A stretch of DNA of 6,188 bases from Tissierellaceae bacterium (GTDB lineage: Bacteria; Bacillota; Clostridia; Tissierellales; Tissierellaceae): positions 1 through 6,188 of the forward strand of contig JARICQ010000013.1 of the NCBI GenBank assembly GCA_029264075.1, in the 5' to 3' direction. Position 1 is the first letter of the stretch. The number at the start of each line of letters is the position of its first letter. The notes under the pieces are model-generated. The model made no database searches, was not told where the DNA came from, and saw nothing but the letters and a program-made list of their open reading frames with translations. Below, one piece after another: positions 1 through 6,188 of the stretch. A program made the translations under genes and the position numbers.

Positions 1-1134
1 AACTGGGACTTTTGGACTTCACTTCCAGAAGCACTCCTTCAAGTTACAATAATCATGGGAGATAGGGGATTACCTTCTTCCTACAGACATATGCATGGCT
101 TTAGTTCTCATGCCTATAGTTTTATCAATGAAGAAAATGAAAGAGTATGGGTTAAATTCCATTTCCGCTCCCAGCAGGGAATACTCAACCTAACTGACCA
201 AGAAGCAGAAAAGGTAGTCGGAATGGATAGAGAATCCCACCAAAGAGACCTATACGAAGCTATTGAAAAGAAAATGTTCCCTAAGTGGAAGGTCTATGTA
301 CAGATAATGACAGAAGAAGAAGCTGATGCTATGGAAAACAATCCATTTGATCTTACAAAGATGTGGCTTAAGGAAGATTATCCTCTCATGCCAGTTGGAG
401 AGTTTGAGTTAAATAAAAATCCAGACAACTATTTTGCACAAATTGAGCAAGCTGCATTTAATCCAGCTCATTCGGTACCTGGAATCAGCTTTTCTCCAGA
501 TAGGATGCTCCAAGGTAGACTGTTTTCATATGGAGATGCTCAGAGATACCGTCTAGGAGTAAATCACCATCAGATACCTGTCAATTCACCAAAGGCTGTT
601 GAGAATCCTCATAGCTTCCACCGTGATGGACAGATGCGCGTAGATGGAAATCTAGGTAGCGAAAACCACTATGAACCAAATAGCTATGGAAACTGGGAGG
701 ACAGCCCCGAAGATAATCTACCTAAGGAAAAGGGTGGAGATGTATATAGATACGACTTTAGAGAAGACGATTCAGATTACTACACTCAACCTGGACTATT
801 GTTCCAAGCAATGACAGAAGATCAAAAACAAGTACTCTTTGACAATACTGCAAGAAATATGGGAGATTCAACCCTTCAGATCAAGCATAGACATATATAT
901 AATTGCTATCAGGCTCATCCTGACTATGGAAAGGGAGTAGCAGAAGCAATGAATATCTCTATTGATGATGTAGACTTAGATTTACCAAAGAAGGATTCAC
1001 ATGAAAAGCTAAATAAAGCAAATAATCTACATCCAGAGTTAAATACTCCTACTGAACCAGCAGACCCAGGAAGAGAAATCGACACCAATACACACGACTA
1101 TATAGAACCTGAAAATGATCCATGGTTGCTATAA
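1..1134 (+). CDS. katA: Monofunctional haem catalase, 5'-truncated by the window edge
   Basis: Catalase converts hydrogen peroxide to water and oxygen, normally as a cytoplasmic haem-b tetramer. The frame is open from base 1 and ends at TAA. The first visible residues, NWDFWTSLPEAL, belong to the catalase core, so the ATG at 55 is an internal Met and not the start. Of the protein, 377 residues are visible. They include RLFSYGDAQRYRLG, whose Tyr (visible residue 177, bases 529-531) is the proximal haem ligand and whose Arg four residues earlier supports it; the VPGISFSPDRMLQ stretch precedes it. The distal catalytic His and Asn lie in the missing part, roughly 150-160 residues by comparison with catalases of about 484 residues. 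The family's usual WPH sequence reads WLK here (364-372). About 60 polar, acidic residues follow the usual end of the helical domain, so the full protein would be near 535 residues. The family call is firm; the symbol is conventional only. Confidence 0.96.
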   Translation, partial: NWDFWTSLPEALLQVTIIMGDRGLPSSYRHMHGFSSHAYSFINEENERVWVKFHFRSQQGILNLTDQEAEKVVGMDRESHQRDLYEAIEKKMFPKWKVYVQIMTEEEADAMENNPFDLTKMWLKEDYPLMPVGEFELNKNPDNYFAQIEQAAFNPAHSVPGISFSPDRMLQGRLFSYGDAQRYRLGVNHHQIPVNSPKAVENPHSFHRDGQMRVDGNLGSENHYEPNSYGNWEDSPEDNLPKEKGGDVYRYDFREDDSDYYTQPGLLFQAMTEDQKQVLFDNTARNMGDSTLQIKHRHIYNCYQAHPDYGKGVAEAMNISIDDVDLDLPKKDSHEKLNKANNLHPELNTPTEPADPGREIDTNTHDYIEPENDPWLL

Positions 1135-1156
1135 GAGCCTATAGCTATATAATATT

Positions 1157-1190
1157 TTAATTAAAAAAGAAAATTTATCCTCTGGATAAT
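1157..1190 (-). terminator. Possible backup terminator downstream of the cyclase gene
   Basis: On the minus strand TTATCC, a three-base loop and GGATAA (1175-1189) form a six-pair hairpin followed by a T-rich stretch, ATTTTCTTTTTT (1163-1174). It sits just beyond the main terminator for minus-strand transcription and could catch read-through before it enters the catalase gene antisense. The stem is short and AT-rich, so this is a weak prediction. Confidence 0.4.
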
Positions 1191-1200
1191 CAATAAGCAA

Positions 1201-1252
1201 AAAAGGTGCCTAGGATCAACTCTTGTTTAGAGTTTGATCCTAGGCACCTTTT
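1201..1252. terminator. Long bidirectional intrinsic terminator between convergent genes
   Basis: The left arm 1201-1223 and right arm 1229-1252 pair over 19 consecutive base pairs (AAAAGGTGCCTAGGATCAA with its complement). A one-base bulge, four more pairs (CTCT/AGAG) and a five-base loop (1224-1228) follow. Reading on the minus strand, the stem is followed by six T, an ideal tail for the cyclase gene; its TAA stop (1251-1253) lies at the base of the stem. On the plus strand only four T follow before AAG, so catalase termination relies more on stem strength. The position between two convergent stop codons is the classic setting for a shared terminator. Confidence 0.9.
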
Positions 1253-2918
1253 AAGTATCCTGAGTGTTTTCTTTTAAAAACTTCTTATTTTCATACATTA
1301 AATTGTCTACATGGTTTAAAAACATAACCTTATTTTCAAATATTTCTTTTGAATATACATCACTTCCCATGGCAATATGAAGATCATACTTTAAATCCTT
1401 TGAAAGTTCCCTTAATCGACTTCTAAGCTCTTCTGATTTCTCTTCAAATATATCTTCACCTATATCTTTAAGTAAAGAAGTAAACTCGTCTCCACCTAAC
1501 CTATAATGTGTCGCATTTTCGTTAAATACATCCACTATAGTCTGATAGCCTAACTTTATCATATTGTCTCCCTCTTGATGTCCAAATTCATCATTTACAT
1601 ATTTCAAATTGTTGATATCCATCATTATAACTCTAAAATTCAAAAGCTCTTCATCATTTAACAATTGATTGAAATCCCTTTCAAATGCAGCCCTATTATT
1701 ACCTCCAGTCAATATATCTGTGTAGGCAATCCTCTTCATAAATTCATTTTCTTTTTCATTTAGCATCATAATATCTAATTGTTTGATACTATCTCTTAAA
1801 ATCAATATCAAAAATAATAATATACCTATACGTGCATATATTGTAGTGTAATCGTATGAACCAAAATAAAAATTATATAATTCAATAGAAAAGATTACTA
1901 TTAAGAGCATAAAATAAGTGAGGAAATCTTTTGCCTTATCGTTTTTAAGTTTTACAGCTTCCCTAACAAGTAAAACAAGCAAAAATGTAGCTGATATAAT
2001 TTGAATTATAAAGGTATATGAGATGCTCTCAATAAATTTTTTAATTCCAAATATTTGTAATAAAATATTGACTATAAAATCTATAAATGTAAGCCAAACA
2101 ATTGCAGTGAGGGCCTTTTTATTTTCTATAAATACTGCCTCTCTTAGATATAGGGCAAATGGTATAAGGATGAGGCTTAGCATTATATAGCTTATTCCTC
2201 CTATCACAAATCTATTGCCCGTCACAAATTGAAGCATTTTTGTCTCTGAAAATATCCATACACTGAGTAAAATAGAAAGTGCTCCCAGATAAAGCATCCT
2301 ATTGTCATTTAAATTCCTAATACTAGAAGAAATTATCAATGCAAATACTCCAAAGATAAAGATAAACATAGAAATAATTATTCCAGGTATCTTATTTAAG
2401 ATGATTTTATAAATCAAAATATCCCCATCACCTGCAAGTATAGGATTTATATATACTGAAAAAACACTTACATCAGATGACATCTTAAGGGTTAGGGTAT
2501 TACCCTGTATATTTGCTGGAAGATCTACTATATACCAATTACTTGATTCAGGTACATCAAATAATAGAGATTCTGGTTTTTCTGTTTTAAAGACTTCTTC
2601 CCCATCTACAAGCACCTTTATCTCCTGCATTGAGGACCTAAGTCTAATTTTAAAGTTGTCAGGAAATGAATCTGGGATCTCAACTTCTGCAGTAATCTCT
2701 TGATTCTTGTCTACATCAATCATTGTTGGTAAGCTAACATCTTCTATAATCTCATCCTCATAGCTAATACGCCAATTTTCATTTAGTGGATAAATCTTAC
2801 CCTTACTAATTCTAAGATCTTCTGAAGGTATAACTATAGATAAAATAACTATTATAGAGATTATAAAGATAAGGCCTATATAGAATTTCATTCTAGCACT
2901 TGGCTGACTTTTTTTCAT
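1251..2918 (-). CDS. Membrane diguanylate cyclase with 7TMR-DISM-like sensor and GGDEF domain
   Basis: The predicted role is to make cyclic di-GMP from two GTP at the inner face of the membrane in response to an external signal. Residues 11-31 form an N-terminal membrane anchor. Residues 32-170 are a beta-rich outside domain resembling galactose-binding or jelly-roll folds. Seven membrane spans follow (about 178-198, 206-224, 236-257, 269-290, 300-318, 331-350, 357-375), then a short linker and a GGDEF domain (about 392-550). The active site is intact: GGDEF at 475-479, metal and substrate residues D434, N442 and D451, and the closing MYENKK helix. The RxxD inhibitory site is absent; NENA (466-469) is in its place. 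The DxLTGLxNR signature reads DILTGGNNR. AGGAG (2927-2931) lies eight bases before the ATG and fixes the start over the Met at residue 10. The ligand of the outside domain is unknown. Confidence 0.93.
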   Translation of the reverse strand: MKKSQPSARMKFYIGLIFIISIIVILSIVIPSEDLRISKGKIYPLNENWRISYEDEIIEDVSLPTMIDVDKNQEITAEVEIPDSFPDNFKIRLRSSMQEIKVLVDGEEVFKTEKPESLLFDVPESSNWYIVDLPANIQGNTLTLKMSSDVSVFSVYINPILAGDGDILIYKIILNKIPGIIISMFIFIFGVFALIISSSIRNLNDNRMLYLGALSILLSVWIFSETKMLQFVTGNRFVIGGISYIMLSLILIPFALYLREAVFIENKKALTAIVWLTFIDFIVNILLQIFGIKKFIESISYTFIIQIISATFLLVLLVREAVKLKNDKAKDFLTYFMLLIVIFSIELYNFYFGSYDYTTIYARIGILLFLILILRDSIKQLDIMMLNEKENEFMKRIAYTDILTGGNNRAAFERDFNQLLNDEELLNFRVIMMDINNLKYVNDEFGHQEGDNMIKLGYQTIVDVFNENATHYRLGGDEFTSLLKDIGEDIFEEKSEELRSRLRELSKDLKYDLHIAMGSDVYSKEIFENKVMFLNHVDNLMYENKKFLKENTQDT

Positions 2919-2926
2919 TTTATATT

Positions 2927-2931
2927 CTCCT
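2927..2931 (-). promoter_or_regulatory. Ribosome binding site of the 555-residue cyclase
   Basis: The minus strand reads AGGAG, then eight bases, then ATG at 2918. It supports the first Met as the start; the alternative Met ten residues in has no comparable site upstream. Confidence 0.85.
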
Positions 2932-2981
2932 AAATAGATTTATTTGTGATATATATAATGATCAAAGAATATATCTATTTA
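2931..2981 (-). repeat. Inverted repeat spanning the 5' untranslated region of the cyclase
   Basis: The nine-base arms TAAATAGAT and ATCTATTTA (plus-strand positions 2973-2981 and 2931-2939) are exact complements. The downstream arm overlaps the first A of the AGGAG ribosome binding site, and the other falls at the predicted transcription start. It could form a long-loop RNA hairpin beside the ribosome site or be a spaced operator. The arms hold only one G-C pair in an AT-rich region, so chance is a real possibility. Confidence 0.3.
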
Positions 2982-2985
2982 TCTG

Positions 2986-3014
2986 ATTATATCGTACAAT
3001 TGATTTCTTGTAAA
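2986..3014 (-). promoter_or_regulatory. Sigma-A-type promoter for the 555-residue cyclase
   Basis: On the minus strand TTTACA (3009-3014) and a perfect TATAAT (2986-2991) are separated by exactly 17 bases. This places the transcription start near 2979 and gives a 5' untranslated region of about 60 bases. It lies wholly in the 112-base gap after the upstream gene, so the cyclase can be transcribed alone even if it also receives read-through from that gene. Confidence 0.8.
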
Positions 3015-3030
3015 TATCATCTAGCTCACT

Positions 3031-6000
3031 TTAGATACTAATTTGTATCTTTTTCTTCAGCAGCTCTTCTAGTTCATGTGCAGGCATTGGCCTATAGCAG
3101 TAGTAGCCTTGAACATAATCGCACATCTTCTTGTTTAAAAAGTCCAATTGAGGAGAAGTCTCCACTCCTTCGGCTAGTACATTTAAGCCCAAGCTCTTTG
3201 CCAGATTTATGATTATCATAGTGATTGCTTCATCTTTTTTATTTACTCCGATTCCTCGGATAAACTCCATGTCAATTTTTATCCTGTCAACAGGAAGGTT
3301 TTTCAATCTGCTAAGAGATGAATACTCTGTTCCAAAGTCATCTAGTGCAATAGATAAACCTATATCTTGTAGTTTCTCTAGTGTTTCTACAAGTGATCCC
3401 GTTTCATTAATTGCTATGCTTTCAGTAATTTCAAGTTCTAAATACTTTGGATCAAGTTCTGTTTCTATAAGTGCTCTTTTTATTTTATCTACTATTTGAT
3501 CATCTGTAAATTGAACAGACGATAAGTTGACTGCCATATCTATATAGGCCAAACCCATATCCTGCAATTTTTTATTTTGCCTAGCAGCAGTCTTGATAAC
3601 CCATTCTCCAATCACATGGATGAGTCCATTTTTTTCAGCTAGGGGAATAAATACACCTGGGGATACCATGCCAAAGTCTGGGTGCTTCCACCTTAGAAGT
3701 GCTTCCAGGCCTGTGATTTCATTGTTGTATAGGTTTATCTGAGGTTGGTAGTAGAGCAAGAGCTCATCTCTTTCGATTGCATAGTGGAGATCATTGGAGA
3801 GCCTCATATTCTTTTGAACTTCCTCTTTCATCTCCCATGTGCAAAGTGAGTAGCCATTTTTCCCCTTGTACTTTGCAGCATACATTGCATTGTCAGCATT
3901 TTTGATAAGAGCTTCTGAATCTTTTCCATCAGTAGGAAAAGTTGCTATTCCTGCGCTTGCCTTTACGAAAAACTCTTGTCCCTCAATTTTAAATGGTCTT
4001 GAAAATACACTCATAATCTTGTCTGCCACCTTGATTATATGATCTCTATTATCTAAACTATCTACCATGATCATGAACTCATCTCCGCCAAATCTGGCAA
4101 CTATATCTTTTTCCCTCAGCTTGGCAACTAGTTCCTTGGCAACTTCTTTGAGAAGAGAATCTCCACCCCTATGACCCATGGTGTCGTTTACTGATTTAAA
4201 GTTGTCTAAGTCTACAAAGATTATACCGACTACCTTATCATCTTTTTCTGCTAGTTCTATAGCCCTACTGACCTCTTTTTCAAATAGGAACCTATTTGGA
4301 AGGCCTGTGAGATGATCATAGTAGGCCATGAATTCTATATCATCTTCCGATTTGATTTTAATTATTGCATCTGCTAATAAATTTGATAGGATTCTTAAGA
4401 TTTCTATATCTTCTTTTTCCCATCTCTTCTGAGATTTTACCGCATCAATCCCAATAAAGCCTTGGATTCCATCACTAGTTTCAATAGATACTGAAACTGA
4501 AGATTTATAATCATGCCTGATGAATTCTTCTCTTTCAGCCCTGGCTTCTAGAGGTATCTCACTTATCTCATTTATATAAACTAACTTTTTTTCTTTAAGT
4601 TCTCTGATCCACCATTTAAAATTTGAAAGTGGAATTTCTTTTTCATGGTTGGTCTTCCCCTTAACTCCAAGATTGCACCATTCGTGGGAAGACCTCATAG
4701 TGTTCTTTTCAGAGTCAATTAAAATCAAGCAGGTCCTATCAACATCTAAAAACAATCCCACTTCTTCAAGCAGATTATCTATCTTTTGATCTGCATTTTC
4801 TTTGTTTATAGTTACAAAGTCAGATGAAACTTTGGAATGTATTTTCTTAAAGTCCATTTGATATTCGTTTTCTTTGATTTTTTTAACATATATATTGTTT
4901 ACATAGGAACCTGCCATATAGGCTATTAAAAATATTAGTATCCTAAAGATATAGTCATACCTATTGATGTTGACCTGCTGGTCAGATTTTAAAATCCACA
5001 CCAGGGCCTGGCTAAATACTCCAGCTATGGTTGACCATATAAGTAGTCTCTTCTTGCTAAATACAAGGGAAACTATGATAAGCAGGACTGGAAAGACCCA
5101 TATAGTCACACTTGAGTATTCAAAGAACAAGAGTGTTATGATAGGTATATTGGATACCAAGACTGCTATAGTTAGGTTTTCCCTCAAGGAGTCCTTCTTC
5201 ATACTCTGGAGAAAATATATAATAATTCCCGTAACAAAAAACATACTACTATTCATAATTCCCAATTTTATATTATAGGAATTGTCAATTGCAAACCTTG
5301 TGTACTCAAGTATAAAGTTAAATATGCTTCCTATAAAAAACATTACCGCAATATTTCTAAATATTTTCTTCTTGTCATCTTTACTTACAATTATTTCCCT
5401 CTTATCTGTTTTTCCATCACTAATTAGATTGTAGTATCTAGATGAATAATACATAGCCCAGGTTGGAAGCATGATGAAAAGAGGTCCCATCTGTGGGATT
5501 TGCTCAAAGCCAAATGAAGGCAAGACTATATCTATAAGGCTTGCCAGAACCAAGGAAATGATCATAGATCCAATGACTAGATTAGACTTTCTAGCCTTAT
5601 TTTTCTCTTTGATCCCCTTCTTCCACTTCCAAACAAGGAAAACACTTGCCAACATATATAGAGAATAATAGGCATAGTAGAAGTAGTTCCATCCAGTATT
5701 CTCAGCCAGATTTGTCCATCCAAAATTTGTTCTAATCAAATCGTTTTGCAGGCTTGCGATATCTCCTGAAAATGAAAAGGCATAGGCACATATGATAGCT
5801 GGAATATAAATCAAGTATATATAATTTCCCATCTTAATTTCCTTGTTTTTCCTAGTGAGCAGTATTAGAAAGTGTAGGGTAAGACTGTATAGAGTGGTCC
5901 AGCCAAGGGCTGCAAACCTTCTCCAAAACAAGGCATCACTTAAGTTTTGAGATATATTGGTCATCCCAAATCCTAGACTCCAAATACTGAGTGAAATGCA

Positions 6001-6126
6001 TACAAATAAAAATGTTCTATTGGCTTTTTCCCTTGGATTTAAAACTAAAATATAAACACCCCAAAAAATAGATATTAAGGCTGCTAAAAAAAATATAAAT
6101 GAAATAATCAAATAATTACTATTCAT
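3031..6126 (-). CDS. Multi-span membrane GAF-GGDEF-EAL cyclic di-GMP synthase/phosphodiesterase
   Basis: This protein probably makes and/or hydrolyses cyclic di-GMP under membrane and cytoplasmic control. Residues 1-230 hold about seven membrane spans resembling the histidine-kinase N-terminal 7TM module (NPREKANRTF, then FWRRFAALGW). Residues 255-412 add about six more spans. A GAF-like domain covers about 428-592 (HEWC at 481-484). The GGDEF domain covers about 600-760, with DHLTGLPNR (604-612), D639, N647, D656, GGDEF (680-684) and an intact I-site REKD (671-674). The EAL domain covers about 780-1025, with EALLRW (808-813), N867, ELEITES (897-903), DD (929-930), K950, E986 and QGYY (1006-1009). 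All expected catalytic residues are present. Loop 6 reads DFGTEYSS where the consensus is DFGTGYSS. AGGAGG lies five bases before the ATG. Which activity dominates cannot be told from sequence. No clear terminator separates it from the downstream cyclase. Confidence 0.95.
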   Translation of the reverse strand: MNSNYLIISFIFFLAALISIFWGVYILVLNPREKANRTFLFVCISLSIWSLGFGMTNISQNLSDALFWRRFAALGWTTLYSLTLHFLILLTRKNKEIKMGNYIYLIYIPAIICAYAFSFSGDIASLQNDLIRTNFGWTNLAENTGWNYFYYAYYSLYMLASVFLVWKWKKGIKEKNKARKSNLVIGSMIISLVLASLIDIVLPSFGFEQIPQMGPLFIMLPTWAMYYSSRYYNLISDGKTDKREIIVSKDDKKKIFRNIAVMFFIGSIFNFILEYTRFAIDNSYNIKLGIMNSSMFFVTGIIIYFLQSMKKDSLRENLTIAVLVSNIPIITLLFFEYSSVTIWVFPVLLIIVSLVFSKKRLLIWSTIAGVFSQALVWILKSDQQVNINRYDYIFRILIFLIAYMAGSYVNNIYVKKIKENEYQMDFKKIHSKVSSDFVTINKENADQKIDNLLEEVGLFLDVDRTCLILIDSEKNTMRSSHEWCNLGVKGKTNHEKEIPLSNFKWWIRELKEKKLVYINEISEIPLEARAEREEFIRHDYKSSVSVSIETSDGIQGFIGIDAVKSQKRWEKEDIEILRILSNLLADAIIKIKSEDDIEFMAYYDHLTGLPNRFLFEKEVSRAIELAEKDDKVVGIIFVDLDNFKSVNDTMGHRGGDSLLKEVAKELVAKLREKDIVARFGGDEFMIMVDSLDNRDHIIKVADKIMSVFSRPFKIEGQEFFVKASAGIATFPTDGKDSEALIKNADNAMYAAKYKGKNGYSLCTWEMKEEVQKNMRLSNDLHYAIERDELLLYYQPQINLYNNEITGLEALLRWKHPDFGMVSPGVFIPLAEKNGLIHVIGEWVIKTAARQNKKLQDMGLAYIDMAVNLSSVQFTDDQIVDKIKRALIETELDPKYLELEITESIAINETGSLVETLEKLQDIGLSIALDDFGTEYSSLSRLKNLPVDRIKIDMEFIRGIGVNKKDEAITMIIINLAKSLGLNVLAEGVETSPQLDFLNKKMCDYVQGYYCYRPMPAHELEELLKKKIQISI

Positions 6127-6131
6127 GAGAT

Positions 6132-6137
6132 CCTCCT
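6132..6137 (-). promoter_or_regulatory. Ribosome binding site of the GGDEF-EAL gene
   Basis: The minus strand reads AGGAGG, then five bases (ATCTC), then ATG at 6126. This is a near-perfect Shine-Dalgarno sequence and fixes the start. No convincing promoter is seen in the 62 bases upstream that are visible. Confidence 0.85.
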
Positions 6138-6152
6138 AAATATAGCGATTTG

Positions 6153-6188
6153 TTATGTATTTTCCAGAAGATTATCCCAAGCCTGCTC
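6153..6188 (-). CDS. Possible C-terminal end of an upstream minus-strand gene (partial)
   Basis: One minus-strand frame is open from the window edge and reads EQAWDNLLENT followed by TAA (6153-6155), 26 bases before the GGDEF-EAL start. The residues are plausible for a protein end and the spacing fits an operon. A second frame is also open across this stretch and stops at a TAG overlapping the next start, so the choice is uncertain. Eleven residues are too few to identify any function, and this may be non-coding. Confidence 0.25.
   Translation of the reverse strand, partial: EQAWDNLLENT

Noticed and set aside
55..57. ATG at 55 as the catalase start
   Set aside because: The same frame is open to base 1 and encodes conserved catalase core residues (NWDFWTSLPEAL), so this Met is internal.
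1128..1149. Hairpin GCTATA/TATAGC at the catalase stop and the palindrome TATAGCTATA
   Set aside because: The stem is short and AT-rich with no clean T tract after it; the strong hairpin at 1201-1252 is the better terminator.
1229..1248. Right hairpin arm begins AGAGTTTGATCCT, identical to the first 13 bases of the conserved 16S rRNA 5' region
   Set aside because: The match stops after 13 bases, the stretch is explained by pairing with the left arm, and no further rRNA sequence follows. Treated as coincidence.
2919..3030. Cyclic di-GMP riboswitch in the cyclase leader
   Set aside because: The predicted leader is about 60 bases and AT-rich, too short for a GEMM aptamer, and I see none of its conserved G-rich and tetraloop-receptor elements.
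3033..3050. Hairpin AGATAC/GTATCT followed by TTTTTC on the plus strand
   Set aside because: The six-pair AT-rich stem lies inside the coding end of the minus-strand gene. Its T tract is on the antisense side, so it cannot terminate that gene, and no plus-strand transcript is expected here.
3209..3499. Plus-strand open frame of 96 codons
   Set aside because: It is antisense to the EAL-coding part of the large gene, lacks recognisable domains and is a shadow of that gene's codon structure.
4964..5278. Plus-strand open frame of 104 codons
   Set aside because: It is antisense to the membrane-span region, and its hydrophobic look mirrors the opposite strand; no independent support.
5471..5668. 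Plus-strand open frame of 65 codons
   Set aside because: It is antisense to the first membrane block of the large protein, with no family resemblance.
6127..6188. Promoter or riboswitch for the GGDEF-EAL gene
   Set aside because: TTGGGA-17-CATAAC is a poor match to consensus and only 62 bases are visible; control elements may lie beyond the window.

Overview
The window is AT-rich DNA carrying three large genes and little spacer. Strong AGGAG-type ribosome binding sites, abundant ATA/AGA codons, a sigma-A-like promoter and the domain architectures all point to a low-GC Gram-positive bacterium of the Bacillota, probably an anaerobic or microaerotolerant clostridial or tissierellial lineage. 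I cannot name the genus from sequence alone.

Layout: bases 1-1134 (+) hold the 3' part of a monofunctional haem catalase gene. Its N-terminal coding part lies before the window. It converges on two minus-strand genes, and the 116-base gap between them (1135-1250) contains a long, nearly perfect hairpin that can terminate transcription from both sides. On the minus strand, reading right to left, are a 1031-residue membrane protein with GAF, GGDEF and EAL domains (6126-3031) and a 555-residue membrane protein with a 7TMR-DISM-like sensor and a GGDEF domain (2918-1251). They are separated by 112 bases that contain a good promoter for the second gene. The last 62 bases hold the ribosome binding site of the large gene and possibly the last codons of another minus-strand gene.

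How they may work together: the two minus-strand genes form a cyclic di-GMP cassette. The large protein has intact GGDEF and EAL catalytic residues and a product-inhibition I-site, so it could make or break c-di-GMP. The smaller one has an intact GGDEF active site but no RxxD I-site, so it is predicted to be a diguanylate cyclase without that brake. Each reads a different membrane input. The catalase removes hydrogen peroxide; being convergent and separated by a terminator, it is unlikely to be co-transcribed with the signalling genes.

No RNA gene, CRISPR array or insertion sequence is visible, and I found no convincing new system. The most useful second looks are the I-site difference between the paired cyclases, the duplicated membrane module of the large protein, the changed loop 6 of its EAL domain, the extended catalase tail and the terminator hairpin.
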